Shown here piece by piece: positions 6,393-12,669 of a stretch of 28,508 bases of DNA. Under the pieces are notes generated by a model that did not search any database, was not told the DNA's origin, and saw nothing but the letters and a program-made list of their open reading frames with translations. The stretch's first letter is position 1. The number at the start of each line of letters is the position of its first letter. The DNA comes from a virus. The stretch is from the IMG/VR virus record IMGVR_UViG_3300047369_000310, positions 1 through 28,508 of that record, one strand, 5' to 3'. Made by a program: the position numbers and the translations under genes.

Positions 6393-6804
6393 AGGTTGCT
6401 CCATATACTCCAGAGAAGATATATGAGATACCTAACTTACTACAATACTTTTCTAGTTCCTGACATTTTGAGATGTCACTGGTACTATGATCAATAATAA
6501 TATCACCTTCCTCAAGTAAAGGAAGCAACTCATCAAGTGTGTCTTCTGCTTTTTGCTCTGGACATGTCATCTGAAAAATACCAGGAACCTTACCAGCACT
6601 AGTATATTTCTTACCGTCAGATTTAACTGCTCGGACAAGATACTCTATTGAAGTTACACATCCACTAAGGTATCCTGCTTCATACTGTCCACAGGCATTC
6701 TCATAGTTGGTACTACTGTAACCCCAAACTTCAATTCCTTTTTCAATCATACGGCGGGACATACCTTCACCAGTACGACCCAAACCAATCATTCCAACTT
6801 TCAT
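6328..6804 (-). CDS. gnd: Truncated 6-phosphogluconate dehydrogenase (NADP-binding part only)
   Basis: 158 residues; the full-length family has about 300-480. The Rossmann fold is clear: MKVGMIGLGRTGEGMSRRMI (GLGRTG, residues 7-12), then GIFQMTCPEQ and LLPLLEEGDIIIDHSTSD (95-110), aligning with the usual DIIIDGGNS. Similarity ends at SGVYG (131-135), where the family continues with a Gly-rich substrate loop, catalytic Lys and a large all-helical domain, all missing. In other cyanophages gnd feeds the host oxidative pentose phosphate pathway and so makes NADPH for dNTP synthesis. This version lacks the catalytic half and is unlikely to be active. It follows petE by 8 bases. The break falls at the start of the next gene, as if a recombination joined gnd to unrelated DNA. 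Confidence 0.8.
   Translation of the reverse strand: MKVGMIGLGRTGEGMSRRMIEKGIEVWGYSSTNYENACGQYEAGYLSGCVTSIEYLVRAVKSDGKKYTSAGKVPGIFQMTCPEQKAEDTLDELLPLLEEGDIIIDHSTSDISKCQELEKYCSKLGISYIFSGVYGATYAVNACSKIFQSLSPGNATRI
6399..6402 (-). promoter_or_regulatory. Ribosome binding site GGAG deciding the start at 6392
   Basis: The minus strand reads GGAGCAACCT then ATG. The six-base spacing favours 6392 over 6404 (three bases) or 6344 (weak AGG) as the start of the following gene. The site lies inside the gnd remnant. Confidence 0.5.
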
Positions 6805-6812
6805 GTTTCTAA

Positions 6813-7136
6813 TTAATTTACGTGAATAACTCCAGTCATACCTGCGCCCTGGTGAGGACCACAGAAGAACTCATAGTCTCCTGCATCAGCAAATACAACA
6901 TCCTGTGTTTCTCCAGGAGCAAACAGTAGTGCTTCTCTAGAGAGATCTGCACGACCTTCTACAATAATATTGTGAGGAGGTAGTGCTTCATTGATGAAGT
7001 GGACCGTATCTCCTGCAGAGATTGAGATCTCATTTGGTTCAAATACTAGGTTACCACCGGCACCCATTGATACATCTACTGCCCATACAGGAGCAGCAAT
7101 AAAAATGGTAAAAAGAAAACTGATAATAAATTTCAT
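6813..7136 (-). CDS. petE: Plastocyanin
   Basis: 107 residues: an N-terminal signal peptide (about 1-19, ending PVWA) for export to the thylakoid lumen, then a short type-1 copper domain. Copper ligands are all present: H55 in LPPHNIIVEG, and C92, H95, M100 in FCGPHQGAGMTG. VFEPNEISISAGDTVHFIN is the usual plastocyanin strand. The mature part (about 88 residues) is shorter than typical cyanobacterial plastocyanin (about 97-105). It carries electrons from cytochrome b6f to photosystem I, so the phage may sustain photosynthetic electron flow during infection. The upstream bases (AAAAATT) contain no Shine-Dalgarno, unlike the neighbouring phage genes. The truncated gnd follows directly. Confidence 0.95.
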   Translation of the reverse strand: MKFIISFLFTIFIAAPVWAVDVSMGAGGNLVFEPNEISISAGDTVHFINEALPPHNIIVEGRADLSREALLFAPGETQDVVFADAGDYEFFCGPHQGAGMTGVIHVN

Positions 7137-7141
7137 AATTT

Positions 7142-7333
7142 TTATAAACTAATTTTTAACCAAGGTAATAGTGGGGGAATAACTCCTATGAGCCTGAGGA
7201 GACCTTCAGCAAAAAGAGCGAGAACAACCCAACCCACACACATAGAAATAATTCCAGCATTCCGGTTGTGCTTACGAATTGCGTCATCAATCATCTCCTG
7301 ACACTCTTGTTTAGTTACGTAATCTTTGGGCAT
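7142..7333 (-). CDS. Small membrane protein upstream of plastocyanin
   Basis: 63 residues. A charged helical N-terminus (MPKDYVTKQECQEMIDDAIR) precedes one hydrophobic segment at about residues 29-56 (GIISMCVGWVVLALFAEG, then LLRLIGVIPPLLPWL). GGAG lies eight bases before the ATG. It ends five bases before petE, so the two are probably co-transcribed. No family recognised. Confidence 0.65.
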   Translation of the reverse strand: MPKDYVTKQECQEMIDDAIRKHNRNAGIISMCVGWVVLALFAEGLLRLIGVIPPLLPWLKISL

Positions 7334-7384
7334 TATGTAACTCCACTATCTATAATATGTGTGCGTGATTATACTCACCATTTG

Positions 7385-7561
7385 TCATGAGTTCGTGACT
7401 TCACATGTTTGATCCGGACAGTACTCCTCTTTATAGTAATGTATTTTTTCAATTAAATTTTCGTATTGATCCCACATGTATTCAGAACCAGTTTGTTCTT
7501 GATACATTTTACATGCTTTTTCTAAACGGTAAATGTCGCAGGCATTTAGTCTCATCGTCAT
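7385..7561 (-). CDS. 58-residue Cys-rich small protein
   Basis: 58 codons starting MTMRLNACDICRLEKACKMY with C8, C11 and C17, plus C48 and C53 near the end (EEYCPDQTCEVTNS). The cysteine pairs suggest metal binding or an iron-sulphur-type small fold. The middle is acidic and aromatic (GSEYMWDQYENLIEKIHYY). A second ATG two codons in is an alternative start; neither has a strong ribosome binding site. It fills an otherwise empty 260-base gap, and its composition is that of a real protein. Function unknown. Confidence 0.65.
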   Translation of the reverse strand: MTMRLNACDIYRLEKACKMYQEQTGSEYMWDQYENLIEKIHYYKEEYCPDQTCEVTNS

Positions 7562-7595
7562 AACACAAGTTATACAAATAATTATAGTAATTTAC

Positions 7596-7874
7596 TTAGC
7601 AATTCCACGCTCTCAAACTTTTATTAATCCTACTGTCAGGATCTCGTGACGTTTTCTTGCTAGTCAGTTTCTTTTTCATGCCTTTCATTCTTGCACAGAA
7701 TGATGCACGTCTTTTATTTCCCTTCTTTTTTGATGGAGCTTTTAAATCAGAACCAGGATTTTCACGTTCATAAGACTTTCTCCCTTTTTCATTGAGACCG
7801 CCTTCTTTATTTTGACCGGATTTTTTTGTCCATGCAGATTCCGAAAGGTCTTTAATCTCTTTATATGATTTCAT
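7596..7874 (-). CDS. Basic small protein, DUF6321-like
   Basis: 92 residues, very rich in Lys and Arg. The block GRKSYERENPGSDLKAPSKK, then KGNKRRASFCARMKGMKKK and SRDPDSRINKSLRAWNC at the end, matches from memory a conserved phage domain of unknown function (DUF6321). The charge suggests nucleic-acid binding or packing with DNA. A late-type octamer AATAAATA lies 21 bases upstream of the ATG, so expression late in infection is likely. The family name would need a profile search to confirm. Confidence 0.8.
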   Translation of the reverse strand: MKSYKEIKDLSESAWTKKSGQNKEGGLNEKGRKSYERENPGSDLKAPSKKKGNKRRASFCARMKGMKKKLTSKKTSRDPDSRINKSLRAWNC

Positions 7875-7893
7875 GAGATTTCAACAGTTATGT

Positions 7894-8574
7894 TTATTTA
7901 TTTCTTCCAACATAATTCCACTCATCTAAACCGTCGTAATTAGGTAGATGTGTTAAATTTGTTGATAGTACATATCTAGGATTATCTGTTTTATTTTTTT
8001 CCGTTTTGTGAGTTACCCAACCAGGAAAAAATAAAACATCATTTGTTTCTACTTCAATTGGACCCCATAAAAGATCTAGATCTCCAAGAGGTTCCGAACA
8101 CTTATAGGGTTTTAATGGATTCTCAATTAAAAGATTTCCACTACCTTCTGGAACTTCTAGGTATGCTGCTACAGAAATAGTTGCATTTTGGTGATGGTGT
8201 GCTTCAGTAAAACCACCTTTACGATGCACATTAATCCAAGATTCATTAACTGACATATTACATGGAGGTGCATGAAACCATGTATGCATTAGAAAGGGAA
8301 CTACAAATTTTAAGTAGTCATTAAATTTATTAAACTCATCCCAGTTATGTGGAACATCCCAAGTATCAGGAATATTATTAAAATGAACTCCGGTAATTGC
8401 ATCACCATTTTCAGGATCCTGCCAATCATATTTTGTAGATAGTATTTTAGAATCTTTTAAATATTCATCTACTTTTTCTTTAAAAGAATCAAATTTAAAA
8501 TCAAATTTTGTTTTGTAGATATATGCAGGGAAAGCATCAATACCCTCCATAAAATCATAATCATCTCCCATCAT
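7894..8574 (-). CDS. 2-oxoglutarate/Fe(II)-dependent oxygenase (2OG-FeII_Oxy_5-like)
   Basis: 226 residues. The C-terminal half has the double-stranded beta-helix pattern of this family: SWINVHRKGGFTEAHHHQN (112-130, His cluster 126-128 with the iron ligand), a middle strand VAAYLEVPEGSGNLLIENP, then LFFPGWVTHKTEKN (distal His 189) and NPRYVLSTNL (R200, expected 2OG carboxylate ligand). Such enzymes hydroxylate or demethylate small molecules, proteins or nucleic acids; cyanophages commonly carry them, with mostly unknown substrates. There is no signal peptide. GATAAATA (8595-8602) lies 21 bases upstream, so it probably starts a late transcript. A second Met at residue 2 is an equally good start. 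Confidence 0.85.
   Translation of the reverse strand: MMGDDYDFMEGIDAFPAYIYKTKFDFKFDSFKEKVDEYLKDSKILSTKYDWQDPENGDAITGVHFNNIPDTWDVPHNWDEFNKFNDYLKFVVPFLMHTWFHAPPCNMSVNESWINVHRKGGFTEAHHHQNATISVAAYLEVPEGSGNLLIENPLKPYKCSEPLGDLDLLWGPIEVETNDVLFFPGWVTHKTEKNKTDNPRYVLSTNLTHLPNYDGLDEWNYVGRNK
7895..7902 (-). promoter_or_regulatory. T4-type late promoter AATAAATA
   Basis: Minus strand AATAAATA, 21 bases before the ATG of the DUF6321-like gene and overlapping the TAA stop of the oxygenase gene. The sequence is AT-rich (AATAAATAAA), so chance is more likely here than at the exact TATAAATA sites. Confidence 0.55.
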
Positions 8575-8594
8575 AATAATTGTTCTATTACTGG

Positions 8595-8602
8595 TATTTA
8601 TC
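8595..8602 (-). promoter_or_regulatory. T4-type late promoter GATAAATA
   Basis: Minus strand GATAAATA, 21 bases before the oxygenase ATG and touching the TAG stop of gp16 (8602-8604). Same octamer as upstream of gp18. Confidence 0.7.
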
Positions 8603-9015
8603 TACCTTTTTCCACCGCCCATTTCCTTAAGCATCTTTTGTAGTTCTGCTGTAGAACCTACAAACATAGCATTGTTGGTAACTTTAGATGGTCCTTTTTT
8701 ATCTTCATCTAAGTCTTTCATTTTCTTATGAAGATCTTGAAGTTTCTCTGTCATGTCTGAGACATGCTTCATTGCCGCTACAGCAACTTCATACGCTCTT
8801 GGGTGCCCACTTTCCTGAGCGACCTCTAACGCACCTCTGACCGCCTCCTGACCTTGATCTATGAGTGAGTAAAGTTCTCCTCTGGTATATCGGTAATCTT
8901 TTTCCCGATCATCCTCGTCAACCTTAGGTGGTTGTGGTTTACATGGTTTTGATTCCTCAACAGGTTCAGCACTAATGTTGAGAACATCTTCCATATTTTC
9001 TTCTAGGTTACTCAT
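8602..9015 (-). CDS. gp16: Terminase small subunit gp16
   Basis: 137 residues (T4 gp16: 164). An acidic N-terminus with MEDVLNISAEPVEE resembles the T4 start. The central helical core RYTRGELYSLIDQGQEAVRG, then AQESGHPRAYEVAVAAMKHV, corresponds to the oligomerisation coiled coil of T4 gp16. It ends in a Lys-rich tail (LHKKMKDLDEDKKGPSKV, MGGGKR). Small terminase rings regulate gp17 and recognise DNA for packaging. Its ATG overlaps the gp15 stop as ATGA. The order gp15-gp16 supports the call; gp17 follows only after the accessory genes. Confidence 0.9.
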   Translation of the reverse strand: MSNLEENMEDVLNISAEPVEESKPCKPQPPKVDEDDREKDYRYTRGELYSLIDQGQEAVRGALEVAQESGHPRAYEVAVAAMKHVSDMTEKLQDLHKKMKDLDEDKKGPSKVTNNAMFVGSTAELQKMLKEMGGGKR

Positions 9016-9809
9016 AAGAATTCCATCCCTTCATTAAATCCAAAGTCATCTGTGGGTACTACAAATTGATCATCGGCAGCATCAACTTGTCCATCTTGAT
9101 TATAATCAACTGTTGCTTTAGGAGTGTATGACAATTCAACGTGTCTCTTATTAACATTAAGATCTCCAATAGTCTCAATGACACGTGCCTTACGAATAAC
9201 ATCTGCTTTAGAATAAGGACCATAGATGTAAGACTTCGCAGTAAATGATAGAGTATATGTAATAGATCTTCTTGTAGTAAAATCTTCTTCCCAATCATCC
9301 TCAAAGTTTACACTGTTGAGAACAAAAGCAACATCCCTAATCTCATCCATGTCAGGAATAAATTTAATACTTACGTTTAATGATGGTTGGAAAAATGGTA
9401 AAATTTGTTCTAGAATTTGCAACCCGTCGTCTTGAGATTTAGCAATAATACCAAGTTCAAATCCAATGTTATATGGTACAGGAACATATTGAGTTCTTAC
9501 TTCTTCTCCGTTATCTGCAATAGCAGTTTTATATTTTTGAGTAGCTGCCGTTTTTCTTGCACTATCGTAATCAATACTTGACATTTCAAAATACATTCTT
9601 GGTAGAGTAATCGCTACCTTTCTACCATCGGAAGGGTTACCTTGAAGTCTATACAAGAATTTTTGTTTAGGTCCATAAGCAAGAGGAACTTTTTCAGTTT
9701 CTAATACCTGACCATCAACAGTTTTTTTCAATTCAATATTATTGAATAATGTTCCAAAAGCGATTACGGTTTTTCTAACCGCTTCGTTATAAAATTGTGT
9801 TCCTAACAT
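9012..9809 (-). CDS. gp15: Tail completion/sheath stabiliser gp15
   Basis: 265 residues, close to T4 gp15 (272). The N-terminus QFYNEAVRKTVIAFGTLFNN and the block GRKVAITLPRMYFEMSSIDY are typical of the family, whose hexameric ring caps the tail and docks it to the neck (gp13/gp14). It overlaps gp14 by one base (TAATG) and gp16 by four. Oddity: residues 235-246 near the C-terminus read DYNQDGQVDAAD, a perfect EF-hand/dockerin calcium loop (acidic or Asn at 1, 3, 5, 9, 12 and Gly at 6), followed by an acidic tail. Confidence 0.93.
   Translation of the reverse strand: MLGTQFYNEAVRKTVIAFGTLFNNIELKKTVDGQVLETEKVPLAYGPKQKFLYRLQGNPSDGRKVAITLPRMYFEMSSIDYDSARKTAATQKYKTAIADNGEEVRTQYVPVPYNIGFELGIIAKSQDDGLQILEQILPFFQPSLNVSIKFIPDMDEIRDVAFVLNSVNFEDDWEEDFTTRRSITYTLSFTAKSYIYGPYSKADVIRKARVIETIGDLNVNKRHVELSYTPKATVDYNQDGQVDAADDQFVVPTDDFGFNEGMEFL
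9072..9107 (-). other. EF-hand-like calcium loop at the gp15 C-terminus
   Basis: Codons 235-246 of gp15 read DYNQDGQVDAAD, matching the 12-residue DxNxDGxxDxxD loop of EF-hand and dockerin calcium sites. I see only one loop, without a clear second motif or flanking helices, so calcium binding is inferred. Confidence 0.5.
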
Positions 9810-11215
9810 TAGAAGCTACCTGTAAAATTACCAAACTCACCGAATGGGTTTCTTTCACCCCAGTCAATAATATTATCCGCACCATCTTCAATTGATTGAT
9901 TCTGATCAAACTCAGTGCTTGTGTTATTAATTGTTGAGAATGTTCCTAGTGTATATATCGCATTAGACTCAACACCTCTGATGAGATCACCATCTAAGAA
10001 ATTACCAGTACGATTCATTACCTCTAGGGTATAATCAACTCCGTTCCAATCTGCTACCTCAGCAATTGTTGCACTATCTAAGTCAAACATCTGTGCTCTT
10101 TGACCACTGGTAATAGTATCTGTATAAGCATTAATTAGGTATTTAAGATTTACTGAGTCGTAATAAAAATGTCCTGGTACGGTTGTTGCATCCGTACCAT
10201 TAAATGTGTAAACGTAAGAGATTCTACTGTCTTCAAATTTCCAGTAGTAGTATTTTTTCTGAGTAGTAGTTGCATAGTTTGGATCAAATCCACCAAGAGC
10301 AGTTACTTCAATTACACTATTAGATGAAGTCCAAGTTCTACTACCACTTTGTTGTACCATTCCTCCAATGACAACATGTTCATCTTTAATAAATTGAACC
10401 GCTTGAGGTGGAGCATCAATAGATATGGTGGGTGGGTTTGCAGGATCATATCCCGTTCCTCCACCAACGATTGATAGTGACACTACACCACCATCTTCAA
10501 TAGTAGATTCAACAATACCACCTGTCCCCCCTCCACCTGTAATACTTACAGAGGGTGCTGTGTTATAACCACTTCCTGCAAGAGTTACAGTTGCTCCAGA
10601 TATACTGCCGCTAGAATCAACGGTAACTGTTCCAGTTGCTTGCTGTCTGGTAGTAAGACCAAGATTAAGGGTTGTGATGTTACTGAAATCTCTTTCAATA
10701 TCGTCAATTTCGTCAATCCCGGTGTCAAACTTGTCTGCTCCTTGCTCGTAGAGTTCAGCAGTAAGAACATAAAAATACTGTTTGCCCAATTGGAAGAATG
10801 GTTGTTCTCGTTCAACATACTTGATCTCGTAAGTATCTTCTGTCAATGGAAAATATATTAGATCTCCTTCGTTCGGTCTACCATCTACTGCTAAATTCAT
10901 TGCAGGATTTGCAGACTGTTCCCATCTTCTTCTGGAAACAACAAATGTAATTTCGTCAGTAATTCTTAAACCAAACTTACTAACAAATTCATTGCCTGCT
11001 CCAAATCCCTCAACATTAACCAGCATCATTTCAATCATATAACTTTGATTGAATTCTGATTGAATAACTTCTCCTAAAGTTTTATCTTTAATTTGAACTC
11101 TAGGAACGTAATAAACATCAGCACCGAACAATTTAATTTGCTCGTCTACTAAATCTTGTACAAGATTCTGTTCGGTTTTATTACCACCGTATTGTGGGAA
11201 GTATACCTTTTTCAT
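9809..11215 (-). CDS. gp14: Neck protein gp14
   Basis: 468 residues, far longer than T4 gp14 (256). The N-terminal block (MKKVYFPQYGGNKTEQNLVQ, DLVDEQIKLFGADVYYVPR) and the C-terminus (IDWGERNPFGEFGNF) are the conserved ends of this family, which joins the head to the tail with gp13. Residues about 193-270 hold two tandem Gly-rich beta elements (LAGSGYNTAPSVSITGGGG and VGGGTGYDPANPPTISID), related to the insertion in gp18. The rest of the extra length (about 280-400) is beta-rich with aromatic strands. It overlaps gp13 as ATGA and gp15 by one base, so the four neck/terminase genes form one translational chain. Confidence 0.92.
   Translation of the reverse strand: MKKVYFPQYGGNKTEQNLVQDLVDEQIKLFGADVYYVPRVQIKDKTLGEVIQSEFNQSYMIEMMLVNVEGFGAGNEFVSKFGLRITDEITFVVSRRRWEQSANPAMNLAVDGRPNEGDLIYFPLTEDTYEIKYVEREQPFFQLGKQYFYVLTAELYEQGADKFDTGIDEIDDIERDFSNITTLNLGLTTRQQATGTVTVDSSGSISGATVTLAGSGYNTAPSVSITGGGGTGGIVESTIEDGGVVSLSIVGGGTGYDPANPPTISIDAPPQAVQFIKDEHVVIGGMVQQSGSRTWTSSNSVIEVTALGGFDPNYATTTQKKYYYWKFEDSRISYVYTFNGTDATTVPGHFYYDSVNLKYLINAYTDTITSGQRAQMFDLDSATIAEVADWNGVDYTLEVMNRTGNFLDGDLIRGVESNAIYTLGTFSTINNTSTEFDQNQSIEDGADNIIDWGERNPFGEFGNFTGSF
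10406..10639 (-). repeat. Two tandem Gly-rich beta elements inside gp14
   Basis: Codons about 193-270 of gp14 contain two copies of a roughly 38-residue element, each with a GSGY/GGTGY turn followed by PSVSI/PTISI. A single related element is inserted in the sheath gp18 (1445-1702). I infer a mobile virion surface module; ligand unknown. Boundaries are approximate. Confidence 0.6.
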
Positions 11216-12048
11216 CCGATCATATCCATTGGTGGAAGTTCATATGTACTGCTAGATTTTTCCATTAAAGCAGCAATTTCTTTTTCTGCATCGTCATATA
11301 GTTGCCTACCATTCATACTGACACCACCTGGAAGTTGAATGCCATTAAATTTAATAAGGTTCTGACCCCACTGTCTTTTAATTAATGCGGTAGAATATTT
11401 TTTAATGAACGGATCGTTATACACTTGAGTAAACGTTTCTGGATCAAGTGCTCTAAAACAATCAATAAGTACCCACTCGTCTTTCATAACTCTTTTTGGA
11501 TCAATATCAATATACAAACGATCTTGTCTGCAATTAAATCTATATGAAATCAATGAACCAGTATTGATAATCATATCAATATTTTCAAAGTGTTGCTTTA
11601 TCATGTAGTAGTTGACCATATCAAAACCACCAAAAGCAAGACCTGTACCTGATGCATTTGAAAACAAATCCATCAAATAATACTGGTTGCTCATACCAAA
11701 CATATTATTTCTTACAAAGTTTGAACTGATACCATATACTTTACTGATACCAAATATATGATCAGGAACTTCTAAGTAATTTTTTCTGTTCTCCCAAGTT
11801 GCTGCATCAGGAGCAGCAGTAGAAACTGTTTCATCTTCCGATGTAAACCTTGTTATATCATCGTCAGTAAACTGGTGCTTGAGGTACATTCTTTCAACAC
11901 CATCATAGTGACGCTCGCGATAATATTGCAATGCATCATCAATAGCATCGTCAACTTGATCGTCATCTATATTGATCTCTAGAACTGGGAACCCTAATTG
12001 TCTTAAACAATAGTCCCTTAGCTCGGACCTGCTAGAAGGTTGAGCCAT
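11212..12048 (-). CDS. gp13: Neck protein gp13
   Basis: 278 residues (T4 gp13: 309). The N-terminus SSRSELRDYCLRQLGFPVLE, followed by INIDDDQVDDAIDDALQYYR, is highly characteristic of gp13, as is WVLIDCFRALDPETFTQVYND in the middle. With gp14 it forms the neck that closes the portal after packaging. It is the first gene of the gp13-gp14-gp15-gp16 chain, with its own late promoter (12076-12083) and a terminator-like hairpin (12053-12080) immediately before the ATG. AGGGG inside the hairpin, about nine bases upstream, serves as ribosome binding site. Confidence 0.95.
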   Translation of the reverse strand: MAQPSSRSELRDYCLRQLGFPVLEINIDDDQVDDAIDDALQYYRERHYDGVERMYLKHQFTDDDITRFTSEDETVSTAAPDAATWENRKNYLEVPDHIFGISKVYGISSNFVRNNMFGMSNQYYLMDLFSNASGTGLAFGGFDMVNYYMIKQHFENIDMIINTGSLISYRFNCRQDRLYIDIDPKRVMKDEWVLIDCFRALDPETFTQVYNDPFIKKYSTALIKRQWGQNLIKFNGIQLPGGVSMNGRQLYDDAEKEIAALMEKSSSTYELPPMDMIG

Positions 12049-12052
12049 AAAA

Positions 12053-12080
12053 AAATACCCCTAGTTTCCTAAGGGTATTT
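12053..12080 (-). terminator. Terminator-like hairpin overlapping the gp13 late promoter
   Basis: aaataccc (12053-12060) and gggtattt (12073-12080) are perfect complements. After one C-A mismatch, three further pairs (tag/cta) leave a four-base loop. On the minus strand the hairpin runs straight into seven T's (12055-12049), then the gp13 ATG, so it has the form of an intrinsic terminator for RNA arriving from the fibre genes. It also contains the gp13 ribosome binding site. Its 5' arm shares five bases with the late promoter. Confidence 0.65.
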
Positions 12081-12083
12081 ATA
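12076..12083 (-). promoter_or_regulatory. T4-type late promoter TATAAATA for gp13
   Basis: Exact TATAAATA on the minus strand, 28 bases before the gp13 ATG. With the start point normally about six bases beyond the octamer (near 12070), the transcript would begin in the hairpin loop and lack the hairpin's 5' arm. Confidence 0.85.
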
Positions 12084-12097
12084 ATTCCTAATGATGA

Positions 12098-12637
12098 TCA
12101 GAAATCAATCGGATTTGCTGCATGAAATGCTGGTCTCCAGTCTGCATCAAATGCTTCAACTTCTTCAGGCGTAGTAAGAGAATTTAGTAAAGCTTCATGA
12201 GCATTGTTAGCATCACGTGCTGCTTTTCTATATGCAGCTACTTTTGTTTGTCTAGTGGTTACATTTTCACCTTCTAGATAATCTAGATCTTTTGCTCTCT
12301 CTGCTCTCCATTCAACATTTTCAATAACATCAGCAATAAGTGATTTAATTCTATTGACTTTATCTTTTCTACGTTGGTCTCTACGATATGCATCTATTTC
12401 TTCTAGTAGAAGAACTCTTTGTTCTTCTATTGTTTTGCCTGGGAATCTATTAACAACTGCAGTTTTATCAGAATTTAATGTTAAACTATCAAATTCTTCT
12501 GTAGTTTTATCATAATCATATTCTACACAATATTCGCCAGTTGGCAATTCTTCTCCATCAAAAGGATTGCCACCTTCAAATATTCTAATAGGAGAAAGTT
12601 CCGAATTTGGACCTTCAGTAAAATAAATAAATGCCAT
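12098..12637 (-). CDS. Putative fibre assembly chaperone-like protein, copy B
   Basis: 179 residues, paralogous to 14193-14693. Shared blocks are NRFPGKTIEEQRVLL (NKFPGKTIEEQKSLI in the other copy), a long charged helix with ENVEWRAERAKDLDYLEGEN (RELKWKLTRAKDNDLVNGNS), an Ala-rich helix, and LLNSLTTPEEVEAFDAD (LLGTLTTEEDVVAFNV). The order of a beta-rich N-terminus, basic helix, then YRKAARD-type helix recalls the C-terminal part of phage tail-fibre assembly proteins (DUF4376/Tfa type), and each copy directly follows a large fibre-like gene. Chaperone or capping function is inferred. Own late promoter at 12659-12666. Confidence 0.75.
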   Translation of the reverse strand: MAFIYFTEGPNSELSPIRIFEGGNPFDGEELPTGEYCVEYDYDKTTEEFDSLTLNSDKTAVVNRFPGKTIEEQRVLLLEEIDAYRRDQRRKDKVNRIKSLIADVIENVEWRAERAKDLDYLEGENVTTRQTKVAAYRKAARDANNAHEALLNSLTTPEEVEAFDADWRPAFHAANPIDF

Positions 12638-12658
12638 TTGACTACTTTTGTTTATTGT

Positions 12659-12666
12659 TATTTATA
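12659..12666 (-). promoter_or_regulatory. T4-type late promoter TATAAATA
   Basis: Exact TATAAATA on the minus strand, 22 bases before the ATG of the copy-B partner gene, three bases after the stop of the copy-B fibre gene (12670-12672). Confidence 0.8.
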
Positions 12667-12669
12667 TTT

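Noticed and set aside
6328-6420. A simple frameshift in gnd, with the rest of the enzyme in another frame
   Set aside because: Neither other frame beyond 6400 shows the catalytic Lys region or the helical domain of 6-phosphogluconate dehydrogenase; the DNA beyond belongs to an unrelated small gene.
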